This document shows positions 38,929 through 47,387 of a DNA stretch of 64,000 bases, piece after piece. Numbering within the stretch: position 1 is the first letter of the stretch; every line of letters starts with the position of its first letter. Both the position numbers and the translations under genes were made by a program. The stretch comes from Gaiella occulta (GTDB lineage Bacteria; Actinomycetota; Thermoleophilia; Gaiellales; Gaiellaceae), in the NCBI RefSeq assembly GCF_003351045.1, contig NZ_QQZY01000002.1, positions 301,001 through 365,000 on the forward strand, read 5' to 3'. A model generated the notes under the pieces. The model saw only the letters and a list, made by a program, of their open reading frames with translations. It made no database searches and was not told the origin of the DNA.

Positions 38929-40113
38929 CTAGATCTTCGGGACTACCTTGGCGACGACCGTCCCGACCACCTTCGCGTTGTTGTCCTGGATCTTGATGAC
39001 GCGGTACTGGCGGCCGAACACCGAGTGCAGCGTCGGCGAGAAGCTGACGAGGCCCGACAGCGTCGGCACCTTGTTGAACTTCTCGAGCTGCGCGGCGAGC
39101 GCGGCGCCGTTCGTCGAGCCGCCGGCGCGGTTGATGGCCGCGACGACGCCGTCGACGGCCGCGGAGCCCGTGACGAAGCCGCCGGTGCCCGCCTTGACCT
39201 TCTTGGCGAGTGCCGACACGGCCTTGTTCGGGTCGTCGCCGAAGATCGACGCGTACGTGACGAAGTAGTAGTTCGTCACCTTCGGGTCCTTCGTGACCCA
39301 GTACGTCCCGTCACCGGCCCACGAGTTGAGCACCGGCGTCTCGTTCCCGAGCGACCGCAGCCCCGCGATGATCTGCGGCAGCGCGCCGAACGCACCGGCC
39401 GTCGAGGTCACGATCACGTCGGCCTTCTTCGCGTTGAGGCGGGTGACGACGTTCTGTGCGTTGCTGCCGCCGAGCGACTGGTAGCTCTCCTCGGCCACAA
39501 TCTTGCCGCCGAGCTGCGTGAAGCGCGCCTTGAACGCCTTGACGACGTCCTTGAAGTAGACGATCACGGTGTCGGTGGCGAGCGCCGCCGTCTTCCAGCC
39601 CCTGGCTCGGGCGTACTGGGCCATCGCCGACCCCTCGTCCTGGGCGACGTTGCCGAACGAGAACGCGAGCTTGCCCTTGGCGCCGAAGCGCTTGGGGCCC
39701 ATCTGGTCGGTACCGATGCACGGCGCGACGGCGAGCACGCCGGCGCTGATCGCCTCCTGCACGACGGGGGCGGCGAAGTCGACATCGCACGTGGTGAAGA
39801 TGATGTCCGCCTTCTGGCCGAGCAGCTTCACCGCGCAGGCCTTGGCGATCGCCGGCTTGTTGCCCTGGGTGTCGCACGTGACGATCGAGAGCGGGCGTCC
39901 CTTGACGCCGCCCCTCGCGTTCACCTGCTTGACGCGGATCTGCGCCGCGGCGAGAGCGGGCCCGTCGAACGGCGCCATCGCGCCCTTCGAGTCGAAGGCC
40001 CAGCCGATCACGATCGGCTTGCCCGCCGCGGAAGCCGAACCGGCTGCCACGACGGCGAATGCGGCGACGGCCGCGAGAAGCGCTGTTAGCGCCCCTTTCC
40101 TCCTGAGTGTCAT
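38929..40113 (-). CDS. ABC transporter periplasmic-type substrate-binding protein (Leu/Ile/Val family)
   Basis: A 394-residue secreted binding protein with signal peptide TLRRKGALTALLAAVAAFAVVAAGSASA. The mature protein begins PIVIGWAFDSKGAMAPFDGPALAAAQIRVKQVN, the peripla_BP_6 pattern, and ends LVSFSPTLHSVFGRQYRVIKIQ. Without a lipobox Cys it is not an obvious lipoprotein. ATG 40113 has GGAGG 5 bases upstream. It supplies substrate to LivGFHM; the ligand is unknown, and family members bind amino acids, amides, urea or aromatic acids. Confidence 0.9.
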   Translation of the reverse strand: MTLRRKGALTALLAAVAAFAVVAAGSASAAGKPIVIGWAFDSKGAMAPFDGPALAAAQIRVKQVNARGGVKGRPLSIVTCDTQGNKPAIAKACAVKLLGQKADIIFTTCDVDFAAPVVQEAISAGVLAVAPCIGTDQMGPKRFGAKGKLAFSFGNVAQDEGSAMAQYARARGWKTAALATDTVIVYFKDVVKAFKARFTQLGGKIVAEESYQSLGGSNAQNVVTRLNAKKADVIVTSTAGAFGALPQIIAGLRSLGNETPVLNSWAGDGTYWVTKDPKVTNYYFVTYASIFGDDPNKAVSALAKKVKAGTGGFVTGSAAVDGVVAAINRAGGSTNGAALAAQLEKFNKVPTLSGLVSFSPTLHSVFGRQYRVIKIQDNNAKVVGTVVAKVVPKI

Positions 40114-40169
40114 CACGCCCTCCTGGGTGCGTTCGACGGGATGGGACTGGCGGTGGAACGGACGATGGG

Positions 40170-41111
40170 TCACGACCAGGAATCCTCCTTTGCCTTCACG
40201 AGGCGATACAGAGCGGTGTGGAGCGGAACGTCGACCCCGTGACGTTGCGCCTCGCGCACGAGCGCCCCGGTGATGAGGTCGATCTCGGTGGGCCTGTGTG
40301 CTTCGACGTCCTCGAGCATCGAGGGATAGTGGGCGGAGCCGCGGCGGGTCGCGAGCACGTTCATCTGCCACGGGTCGTCGTGGAGCTCGATGCCGGCGGC
40401 GGCCGCGACCGCCTTCCCCTCGTCGACGAGGTCGTGCACGAGGTGGCCGAGGTCGGCCGCATGCTCCTCCGCCGCGAAGTGGCGGTCGTGCGGGAGGCCG
40501 GTCAGGGCCGCGACGGAGTTGACGGTGGCGTTGAAGATGAGCTTCGACCACTGTGCCGGGCGCAGGTCGGGGAGGGCCTCGACCTCGAGGCCCGCCCGGG
40601 CGATCAGCGCCGCAGCCTCCTGCACGCGCTCGAACGGGGTGTCCTCGTAGGGGCCGAGCCAGGTCTCGGTGTCGAGGATGTACTCGACGTGCGTGTCCGA
40701 GTGCCTCGTCCCGCTCATGAACGTGACCGCGGAGATGATCGGCCAACCGCCGTGGGCGCGGACGACCTCCTCTGCGCCGAGCCCGTTCAGCGTCGTCATC
40801 ATCGTGGCGCCGGGAAAACGCCCCTCGAGCGCCGCGGCCGCCTGCTCGAGCCCGGTCGCCTTGGTGGCGACGATGCCGAGGTCGAACGGCGGCAGCTGCG
40901 ACGGGTCGTGCGACGCCGTGACGGCGGCATGCAGGTCGCTGCGGCCGGTCACGCGCAGGCCCTCGGCGTTGAGCGCGTCCGCGTGCTCGCGCCGGCGGGT
41001 GAGCACGCTCACGTCGGCGACCTGGGCGAGGTGGCCCGCGAACAGGCTGCCGATGACGCCGCCGCCGATGATGCAGACACGCTCGATCACGCCCTCCCGC
41101 CTCTCTGACAT
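40170..41111 (-). CDS. Ketopantoate reductase family (PanE-like) protein, first copy
   Basis: The 313-residue reductase has VCIIGGGVIGSLFAGHLAQV (Rossmann), DLGIVATKATGLEQAA, WSKLIFNATVNSVAALTG (catalytic Lys) and HYPSMLEDVEAHRPTEIDLITG. It heads the importer operon. ATG 41111 falls inside the TGACATGTCA palindrome; GTG 41090 has GGGAGG just upstream and may be the true start. The function within the island is unknown, probably a 2-keto acid/2-hydroxy acid redox step. Confidence 0.82.
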   Translation of the reverse strand: MSERREGVIERVCIIGGGVIGSLFAGHLAQVADVSVLTRRREHADALNAEGLRVTGRSDLHAAVTASHDPSQLPPFDLGIVATKATGLEQAAAALEGRFPGATMMTTLNGLGAEEVVRAHGGWPIISAVTFMSGTRHSDTHVEYILDTETWLGPYEDTPFERVQEAAALIARAGLEVEALPDLRPAQWSKLIFNATVNSVAALTGLPHDRHFAAEEHAADLGHLVHDLVDEGKAVAAAAGIELHDDPWQMNVLATRRGSAHYPSMLEDVEAHRPTEIDLITGALVREAQRHGVDVPLHTALYRLVKAKEDSWS

Positions 41112-41115
41112 GTCA
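41106..41115. promoter_or_regulatory. Operator-like palindrome TGACATGTCA, site 1
   Basis: A perfect 10-base palindrome lies just downstream of a promoter reading on the minus strand: -35 TTGACT (41160-41155), 18-base spacer, -10 GATACT (41136-41131). The same palindrome recurs at 46838, 46875 and 51208. The position after the predicted transcription start suggests repression of the importer operon. Confidence 0.7.
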
Positions 41116-41145
41116 TGAACACGCGACGCGAGTATCGCGCAGTGG

Positions 41146-41155
41146 TGTCATGTCA
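41146..41155. promoter_or_regulatory. Imperfect operator-like site TGTCATGTCA, site 2
   Basis: This matches TGACATGTCA at eight of ten positions and is centred 40 bases from site 1, overlapping the predicted -35/spacer of the importer promoter. It may be the second half of a paired operator like that at 46838/46875. Confidence 0.5.
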
Positions 41156-41169
41156 GTCAAATGACCCGG

Positions 41170-42339
41170 TCAGCCGACGAGCGCGCGGAACTCGTCGTCG
41201 CCGACAAGGCCCCTCTTCTCGACGCCGCGCGCCTTGACGGCGGCGAGGAGCTCCGCGCGCCGCTCCTCGGGCACGTCGAGCCCGAGCCGCTCGGCGGCGA
41301 TGCGGATCGAGTCGATGCCGCTCTTCTTGCCGAGCACGAGACCGCGCTCGGCGCCGACGAGATCGGCGCTGTACGGCTCGATCGCGGGCGGGTCGTGGAA
41401 CTGCGCCGCGACCGCGCCCGACTCGCGCGTGAACAGGGCGTCTCCGCTGACGGCCTTCCACGACGGCAGCGGCGTGCCGGCCCGCTGCTGCACGAGCTGC
41501 GAGAGGGCCCGCGCGTGCGTGAGATCGAGCCTGGTCGGGATGCCGTACAGCGCCTCGAGCGCGAGCGCCACCTCGAGCAGGTCGGCGTTCCCGGCCCGCT
41601 CGCCCATGCCGTTGATCGTGCCCTGCACCCACGTCGCGCCCGCCTGCACCGCCGCGACGGCGGCCGCGGTGCCGAGCCCGAAGTCGTCGTGCCCGTGCCA
41701 GTGCACGGGGATGTCGCCGCCGAGCCAGTCGACCGTCTGACCGACGAGGAACGCGGCCGCTTCGGGCGTCGCGATGCCGATCGTGTCGACGACGACGACC
41801 TCCTGGGCGCCCGCCTCGACGGCCGTCTCGTAGGCGCGGCGGTAGAACTCGAGATCGGCGCGCGACGAGTCGACGCCGAAGAACGCAACCTTGATGCCGG
41901 CACCGCTCGCGAACGAGACGGCGCTCGCGATCCGCTCGAGCATCGTCTCCCGCGCGACGCCGAGCGCAGCGAGCTTGCCGTCGGAGATCGGGCTCTCGAT
42001 CACGGAGGCGGCCACGCCGAGCTCGACGAGCGCCTCGACGTCGGCCTGCACCGCACGTGAAAAGCCCCACACCTCGGCCTTCAGGCCCGCCGCGGAGACG
42101 AGCTCGACGGCACGCCAGTCGTCCGCCGAGACGCGCGGGAAGCCTGCCTCGATGCGGTCGATGCCGGCCGCGTCGAGGGCGCGTGCGATCTCGAGCTTGT
42201 CCTCGGGGCTGAGGACGACGCCGACCGACTGCTCGCCGTCGCGCAGCGTCGTGTCGTAGAGGCCGACGGTGACGTGCGGCTGCGGGTCGAGCGCCATCTC
42301 GTTCAGCGAGCCTGTCCACACCTTCGATCGATCGATCAC
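41170..42339 (-). CDS. HMG-CoA lyase/homocitrate synthase-like (HMGL) enzyme
   Basis: The 389-residue TIM-barrel enzyme carries LYDTTLRDGEQSVGVVLSPEDKLEIA (metal Asp and catalytic Arg), IEAGFP, and VHWHGHDDFGLGTAAAVAAV (metal His pair). NGMGERAGNADLLEVAL is the NifV/IPMS-type glycine motif. Its length fits NifV-type homocitrate synthases without a regulatory LeuA dimer domain. In this catabolic setting it could run as a lyase or an acyl-CoA condensing enzyme. GTG 42339 overlaps the M24 gene in GTGA. Confidence 0.82.
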   Translation of the reverse strand: MIDRSKVWTGSLNEMALDPQPHVTVGLYDTTLRDGEQSVGVVLSPEDKLEIARALDAAGIDRIEAGFPRVSADDWRAVELVSAAGLKAEVWGFSRAVQADVEALVELGVAASVIESPISDGKLAALGVARETMLERIASAVSFASGAGIKVAFFGVDSSRADLEFYRRAYETAVEAGAQEVVVVDTIGIATPEAAAFLVGQTVDWLGGDIPVHWHGHDDFGLGTAAAVAAVQAGATWVQGTINGMGERAGNADLLEVALALEALYGIPTRLDLTHARALSQLVQQRAGTPLPSWKAVSGDALFTRESGAVAAQFHDPPAIEPYSADLVGAERGLVLGKKSGIDSIRIAAERLGLDVPEERRAELLAAVKARGVEKRGLVGDDEFRALVG

Positions 42340-43493
42340 GCTTGCACCACTCCATCGGGAAACGAGCAGAGCCTCTCGGGGCCGCTCTCGGTGATCAGGT
42401 AGTTGTCCTCCACGCGCAGCCCGCCGCCGCCTTCCCAGTAGCATCCGGGCTCGATCGCGAGCACCATGCCCTCGCGGATCTCGCCGCCGCCGGCCTGGTG
42501 GGCATACGGCGGCTCGTGCGCGCGGGCGCCGACGCCGTGGCAGACCGGGTGCGACGGCTGGCCGGGGAACCCGAGCGAAGCGATCCCGGCGCGGACGCGG
42601 CGGTCGAGCTCGGCGAGGCTCGCGCCCGGCACGCAGAACGCGACGGCGTCGTCGTAGACGCCGAGCAGACCCTGCTCGAGCTCGCGGTAGCGCTCGCTCA
42701 GCTCTCCGGGCACGAGGTTCTTCGTGTGGTCGCACCAGTACCCGTCCGCGCAGACCCAGATCTCGAACAGGGTCGGCTCGCCCTCGACGACCGGGCGATT
42801 CGTCGTGGCGGTGAACGTCTTGATGCCGGCGCCCGACCACACGAGCGCGAAGCCGAGCGCGAGCTCGACCGCTCCGGCCCAGCCCGTGCCCTCGCCGTGC
42901 ACGAAGCCGAGCCATGCGGCGGCGATCTGCGCCTCGGTCATGCCGGGCCGGATCAGCCCCTGCACGTGCTCCATCGCCGCTGCGGCGATCGCGTTCGCGA
43001 GCCGCATGCGCTCGATCTCCTGCGGCGTCTTGATCATGCGCGCCTCGTTCAGCAGCGGCGTCGCGTCCTGCGCGCGCGGGAACGCGTCGAACCATGCCTT
43101 CGGGAACGTCGTCGGCTCGCCGACCATGCGGTCGGCCGCCTGCGTGCCGAGGGAGAGCTCGACGCCGATCGCCCCGTACTGCGCGGCGACCGCGGCCGCG
43201 AGGTCGAGCGCGCGCAGCGACGGCGGCCGCGGGTCGTGCTCGTCGTAGCCGCCGAAGAGCCGGATGTCCGTCGTCCACGCCGTGCGCTCCGCATCCTCGC
43301 GGGAAGGCTCGAGGCAGATCAGCGCCGGCTCTCCCTCCACCGGGAAGACCACGGCGTCGTAGCCCTTCATTCCCCAGAAGTTCGTCAGGTAGAGGACGTT
43401 GTCGGGCGCGCGCACGACGAGGGCGTCGAGGCCGCGCTCGCGCATGAGCGCGCGGACACGGTCGAGCTTCGCGTCGTCGCGCGGCCAGCTCAC
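42336..43493 (-). CDS. M24-family hydrolase (Xaa-Pro peptidase/creatinase fold)
   Basis: The 385-residue protein has a creatinase N-terminal domain (ALMRERGLDALVVRAPDNVLYLTNFWG) and an M24 catalytic domain. Putative metal ligands are FEIWVCADGYWCDHTKN (Glu/Asp positions), HGVGARAHEPPYAH (His), LAIEPGCYWEGG (Glu) and GLRVEDNYLIT (Glu). This set is largely intact, unlike the copy at 33473. It may hydrolyse an imido-, amide- or creatine-like C-N bond. GTG 43493 is two bases after the FAH-like gene. Confidence 0.85.
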   Translation of the reverse strand: MSWPRDDAKLDRVRALMRERGLDALVVRAPDNVLYLTNFWGMKGYDAVVFPVEGEPALICLEPSREDAERTAWTTDIRLFGGYDEHDPRPPSLRALDLAAAVAAQYGAIGVELSLGTQAADRMVGEPTTFPKAWFDAFPRAQDATPLLNEARMIKTPQEIERMRLANAIAAAAMEHVQGLIRPGMTEAQIAAAWLGFVHGEGTGWAGAVELALGFALVWSGAGIKTFTATTNRPVVEGEPTLFEIWVCADGYWCDHTKNLVPGELSERYRELEQGLLGVYDDAVAFCVPGASLAELDRRVRAGIASLGFPGQPSHPVCHGVGARAHEPPYAHQAGGGEIREGMVLAIEPGCYWEGGGGLRVEDNYLITESGPERLCSFPDGVVQA

Positions 43494-43495
43494 CG

Positions 43496-44389
43496 TCAGA
43501 CGCCCTCTCCCCAGGGCCGCAGGCGCGGCGGCGGCGGGGTGCCGTGGCCGGCCTGCCACGAGATGATCGGGTTGCGCAGGACGCCGATCCGCTCGATCTC
43601 GGCCTCGACGACGTCACCCGGCTTGAGGTAGAGGAGCGCACGCTCCTCGGGCGACTTGAAGCCGGCGACACCCGAGACGGTTCCCGTCGAGAGCACGTCA
43701 CCGGCCGAGTAGCCGAGGCCGGAGAAGTTGGAGAGGATCTCCGCGATCGTCACGGACATGTTCCCGGAGTGCGACCGCTGGCGTACCTCGCCGTTGACGC
43801 GCAGCTCCATCCTCAGGTCGCGCGGGTCGGGCACCTCGTCCGGGGTCACGATCCAGGGCCCGAGCGGGCAGAAGGTGTCGATCGCCTTGCAGAACGAGAA
43901 CACCCCCGAGCGCATCTCGCCGCGCTGGATGTCCCGGGCGGTGAGGTCGTTGAAGATCACGTAGCCGCCGACGTAGTCCTCCGCCTCCTCCGGCGAGAAC
44001 CATTTTCCGGCCTTGCGCAGGACGACCGCGAGCTCGAGCTCGTAGTCGAGCTCCTCCGTGAGGTGCTCGGGGTAGATCACCGGCTCGTCGGGGCCGACGA
44101 TCGCGTCGACGTTCTGGAAGAAGTTGATCCACGGGGCGATGTCGTGCGACCAGTTGACGTTCTCCGACTCGGTCTTGTGCTCACGGAAGTTGCCTGCGGT
44201 GTGGAAGAGCTTCTTCGGCACGATCGGCGCCCGCAGGCGCGTCTCGGCGAGCGCGACGCGCTCCCCGGTCTCGTCGGCGCCGCCGCGCTCGAAGTACTCC
44301 CGCATCGTGGGCACGCCGAGGACGGCGATCTCCTCGCCCTCGAGCACCCCCACACGCCCTGCTCCCTCACCGAACGTCACGAGCTTCAC
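43496..44389 (-). CDS. Fumarylacetoacetate hydrolase (FAH) family protein
   Basis: The FAH-fold hydrolase cleaves C-C bonds of acylpyruvate-like compounds or acts as hydratase/decarboxylase. HTAGNFREHKTE, YPEHLTEELDYELELAVVL (metal Glu residues), GYVIFNDLTARDIQ and VLSTGTVSGVAGF are diagnostic. I chose GTG 44389 (297 residues, beginning KLVTFGEGAGRVG as in relatives); ATG 44425 would add 12 residues. It lies 87 bases after the M20 gene in the same direction. Confidence 0.87.
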   Translation of the reverse strand: MKLVTFGEGAGRVGVLEGEEIAVLGVPTMREYFERGGADETGERVALAETRLRAPIVPKKLFHTAGNFREHKTESENVNWSHDIAPWINFFQNVDAIVGPDEPVIYPEHLTEELDYELELAVVLRKAGKWFSPEEAEDYVGGYVIFNDLTARDIQRGEMRSGVFSFCKAIDTFCPLGPWIVTPDEVPDPRDLRMELRVNGEVRQRSHSGNMSVTIAEILSNFSGLGYSAGDVLSTGTVSGVAGFKSPEERALLYLKPGDVVEAEIERIGVLRNPIISWQAGHGTPPPPRLRPWGEGV

Positions 44390-44476
44390 GCCGTCACCGT
44401 CTCCCTCGTTCGCCGCTAGTCCCATGCTGCCGAAAGGCAGCGACCGTGGCTCAGAGCCACAAACTCGTGTGCGCGC

Positions 44477-45715
44477 TCAGACGACCTCGCAGACCCGCAT
44501 CGCCACGCGTGCGTAGGTCTCGGCGGTGCGCACGAGGCCGTCGATCTCCAGGTTCTCGCCCCGCTCGACGTCCATCAGGCCCGTCGAGGTGCCGTAGTTC
44601 ACGGTCGGGATCCCGTAGCGCGTCAGCGCCGACGCGTCGGAGAACCAGCGCGTCACGTCTCGCCCGGGCGGCTTGCCGAACACCTCGGCGTGCGAGGCGT
44701 CGATCGCCCGCACGAGCTCGTGGTCCTCCTCGATCTCGGCGCCGGGCGCGGTCACGTACACCTCCCCCTCGATCCCGTAGTCGGGGAACCGCTCCGCGAG
44801 CCCGCGCACCATCTCGAGCACCTGCCGGCGCGCCACGGCCATCGCCTTCGTCGGCGGCACGCGCACGTCGAGGAAGAGGTCGGTGTGGTGGGGCGTGCGC
44901 GAGACGCGCCAGCCGAAGCCGCCGCCGATCGCACCGACGTTGACGATCGCCTTCGCGCCGCGATAGGCGTTCTCCGCGTCGTCCTCCCACGTCGGGATCC
45001 ACTCGCGCACGGCGGCCAGCACCTCGTGCATGCGCAGGATCGAGTTGAGCCCGCGCTTGCCCTCGCTGAACGCCGTGTGGATGAAGTTGCCGTGCACGCG
45101 GATGCGCAGCCACAGCGCGCCGAAGTGGCCGAGCACGACCTTGCCCTCGGTCGGCTCGCCGAGCAGGCACATGTCGGCGACGCCGCCGTGGCAGACGAGG
45201 TAGCGCGTCCCGGCGGCGTAGCCGCGGTACTGCGCGCCCTGCGCGTCGTGCCCGTACTGGGTCTTCTCGATCTCGCCGCAGACGGCGGCGATCATCAGGT
45301 CGCCGCGCAGGCGAACGCCTGCCTCCTGCAATGCCCGCACCGCCTCCACGTAGCAGGCGAGCGCGCCCTTCATGTTCGAGATGCCGAGCCCGTAGAGGCG
45401 ACCGTCCTCGACGAAGTGCCGCGGCTGGAATCCCGGCACGCCGCGCAGCCACTCCTCCCGCCCAGAGTACGACGTGTCCATGTGGCCGTTGAACATGAGG
45501 CTCTTGCCGCCGCCCGCGCCCTGCCAGATGCCGAGAGCGTTCGCGCGGCCGTCCTCCACCTGCTGCCACTGCGTGCGCAGCCCCGCCTCGTCGTAGAGCG
45601 TGGCCATCAGCTCGGCCATCCCCTCCTCGTCGCCCGTGAAGCTGTGGACGTCGATCATCCGGCCTGCCGTGGCGACGAGCCGGTCGCGATCGATGCTGAC
45701 GGTCGGGATCGTCAC
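44477..45715 (-). CDS. M20-family amidohydrolase (ArgE/DapE-like)
   Basis: The 412-residue metallohydrolase has SLMFNGHMDTSYSG (first metal His/Asp), LYGLGISNMKGALACYVEAV, a CGEIEKT catalytic Glu and LGEPTEGKVVLGHFGALWLRIRVHG at the dimer-domain border. Members remove acyl groups from amino acids (acetylornithine, succinyl-diaminopimelate) or open carbamoyl compounds. The usual Asp in the GxxDMKG motif reads ISNMKG. GTG 45715 overlaps the LLM gene in GTGA. Confidence 0.87.
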   Translation of the reverse strand: MTIPTVSIDRDRLVATAGRMIDVHSFTGDEEGMAELMATLYDEAGLRTQWQQVEDGRANALGIWQGAGGGKSLMFNGHMDTSYSGREEWLRGVPGFQPRHFVEDGRLYGLGISNMKGALACYVEAVRALQEAGVRLRGDLMIAAVCGEIEKTQYGHDAQGAQYRGYAAGTRYLVCHGGVADMCLLGEPTEGKVVLGHFGALWLRIRVHGNFIHTAFSEGKRGLNSILRMHEVLAAVREWIPTWEDDAENAYRGAKAIVNVGAIGGGFGWRVSRTPHHTDLFLDVRVPPTKAMAVARRQVLEMVRGLAERFPDYGIEGEVYVTAPGAEIEEDHELVRAIDASHAEVFGKPPGRDVTRWFSDASALTRYGIPTVNYGTSTGLMDVERGENLEIDGLVRTAETYARVAMRVCEVV

Positions 45716-46794
45716 GGCCGCTCGCGGAAGTGCGGGAGCACCTTCTCGCCGAAGAGGCGAATCTGCTCGAGGCGGTTCTCGCCCCAGAGCTCGAGCATGA
45801 TGTGGGTGCAGCCGGCGTCGCGGTACTCCTCGATCGCCTCGATGCAGTCGTTCGGCGTGCCCGCGATCGGCTTGCACTTGTCGAGCAGCGCGTCGCTCAC
45901 CTTCGCCTTTGCCGCCAGCCGGCCGCCCTGCTCCATCGCCTCGGCGACGGGGCGGATCTCCTCCTGCTCGATGCCCGCGCGCTCGAGCAGCACGTCGGCC
46001 GAGCCCTGGATGTTCTGCACCTTGTTCGCGAGGTACATGCCGCCGATCTCGCGTGCGCCGTCGCGCCCGGCGTCGCGGTCGCTCTCGTGGATCGAGGCGA
46101 GGATCGTGCAGCCGAGGTCGACGTCGTCGGGGTCACGGCCGGCCTTCTCGGCGCCCGCGACGATGTTCCCGCGCGTGTAGCGCACGTAGTCGGGCGTGGT
46201 GATCGACGGCGTCAGCAGGCCGTCGCCGATCTCGCCGCCGAGCTGCTGCATCAGCGGCGCCGTCCCCGCCACGTACACGGGCACGTTCCAGCGCGGCGCG
46301 TGCGCCTCCTGCGACAGGGCCGGAATGTCGGCCGAGAACACCTTGCCGTCGTACTCGAAGCGCTCGCCGCCGAGAATGCCGCGCACGATCTCGACCGAGT
46401 CGCGCATGTGGCCGAGCGGCTTCGTGACCTTCGGCGGCCCGCCCTGCTTGGTGTTGTTGAGGAAGATCTTCGACGTGCCGAAGCCGACGATGAAGCGACC
46501 GGGGCCCGCGGCTTCCTGGACGACGCGGGCGTCCATCGCGACCTGCACCGGGTGGCGCGTGTACGGCGAGATGATCCCCCAGGCGATCGTGAGATTCCTC
46601 GTCTCGCGCGCCATCAGCGCGGAGACGACCGTGGAGCCGCGTGCCTCCATCTGGTGCTTGCGCCACCAGGGATAGGCCTCGGCGAGCCAGACGGTGTCCA
46701 TCCCGGCCTCGTCCATCGCGCGCGCCGAGGCGAGCATCTCCTCCAGCGGCTCCATCGTGAGCTGCATCACGCCGATGCGAAAGGGAACCGCCAC
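45712..46794 (-). CDS. LLM-class flavin-dependent oxidoreductase
   Basis: The 360-residue luciferase-like monooxygenase or F420-dependent enzyme contains DEAGMDTVWLAEAYPWW, GWGIISPYTRHP-like WGIISPYTRHPVQVAMDA, GRFIVGFGTSK and a C-terminal AGCTHIMLELWGENRLEQIRLFGEKVLP. Such enzymes use FMN or F420 to oxidise or open rings, or to redox alcohol/methylene groups. GTG 46794 has AAGGAGG 6 bases upstream; GTG 46797 is also possible. It heads an operon controlled by two TGACATGTCA sites. Confidence 0.87.
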   Translation of the reverse strand: MAVPFRIGVMQLTMEPLEEMLASARAMDEAGMDTVWLAEAYPWWRKHQMEARGSTVVSALMARETRNLTIAWGIISPYTRHPVQVAMDARVVQEAAGPGRFIVGFGTSKIFLNNTKQGGPPKVTKPLGHMRDSVEIVRGILGGERFEYDGKVFSADIPALSQEAHAPRWNVPVYVAGTAPLMQQLGGEIGDGLLTPSITTPDYVRYTRGNIVAGAEKAGRDPDDVDLGCTILASIHESDRDAGRDGAREIGGMYLANKVQNIQGSADVLLERAGIEQEEIRPVAEAMEQGGRLAAKAKVSDALLDKCKPIAGTPNDCIEAIEEYRDAGCTHIMLELWGENRLEQIRLFGEKVLPHFRERP

Positions 46795-46837
46795 CACAAG
46801 CCTCCTTGTCCGGTCCGCGGTGCGGGAGCGCACCGTG

Positions 46838-46847
46838 TGACATGTCA
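46838..46847. promoter_or_regulatory. Operator-like palindrome TGACATGTCA, site 3
   Basis: Part of the 12-base palindrome GTGACATGTCAC (46837-46848). It sits immediately downstream of a minus-strand -10 TACTCT (46857-46852), covering the expected transcription start of the LLM operon. Confidence 0.75.
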
Positions 46848-46874
46848 CCGAAGAGTACACGATCCCACGCCTGG

Positions 46875-46884
46875 TGACATGTCA
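46875..46884. promoter_or_regulatory. Operator-like palindrome TGACATGTCA, site 4
   Basis: Part of the perfect 14-base palindrome GGTGACATGTCACC (46873-46886), centred 37 bases from site 3. It overlaps the expected -35 region of the LLM operon, so the two sites bracket the -10. Confidence 0.75.
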
Positions 46885-46922
46885 CCTGCTGGGCAACTGA
46901 CGAGCGCGGCAGAAGCTCGCCT

Positions 46923-47387
46923 CTACGAGGTCGCCTCCGCCCTGGCCTTCGCCTCGGCGACCTTCACCTCGAGCGCCGTCAGCACGTTCCCCACCTGCTG
47001 GTTGATGATCGGCTGCAGCACCCGCTGCCCCATCGAGCCCACCGGCCCCGCGATCCTCACCTCCGCCGTCCACGCCATCGACGTGTGATCGCCCTCGCCC
47101 GACAGCGTGAACGACGTCGTCATGTTCATCATCGCGCCGACGCCCTTCCCCTTCGCGCTCATCGACGCGTACTCGAGCGGGCGCTCCTCCAGCTTCTCGA
47201 AGTCGATCGTCATCTTCAGCCCGCCGAGTCCGAGCGGCACCTTCACCTTCGCCTGCCAGTGGCGATCGTCCTTGATCTCGAACCCCTCCACGCCCGGCAT
47301 CAGGCCGGCCATCTGGGCGGGATCGTCGATCACGCCCCACACGACCGCGCGGGGCGCGTCGAACTCCTTCACTCCTGCGACGTTCAC
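46923..47387 (-). CDS. CoxG-like SRPBCC protein
   Basis: The 154-residue protein has the CoxG/SRPBCC hydrophobic-pocket fold: KEFDAPRAVVWGVIDDPAQMAGLMPGVEGFE, then WQAKVKVPLGLGGLKMTIDFEKLEERP and WTAEVRIAGPVGSMGQRVLQP. In carboxydotrophs CoxG anchors CO dehydrogenase to the membrane. Here it follows the molybdenum subunit with a GTGA overlap, so it probably assists or anchors this hydroxylase. CoxD, CoxE and CoxF are not nearby. Confidence 0.85.
   Translation of the reverse strand: MNVAGVKEFDAPRAVVWGVIDDPAQMAGLMPGVEGFEIKDDRHWQAKVKVPLGLGGLKMTIDFEKLEERPLEYASMSAKGKGVGAMMNMTTSFTLSGEGDHTSMAWTAEVRIAGPVGSMGQRVLQPIINQQVGNVLTALEVKVAEAKARAEATS

Noticed and set aside
41170..42339. 2-isopropylmalate synthase (leuA)
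   Set aside because: The protein is only 389 residues, lacks the LeuA regulatory domain and sits in a catabolic operon without leuBCD.
42336..45715. Ectoine degradation genes (M24 ectoine hydrolase plus deacetylase)
   Set aside because: The known partner deacetylase is of the AstE/AspA type, not M20, and the Mo-hydroxylase, FAH and HMGL genes do not fit that pathway.
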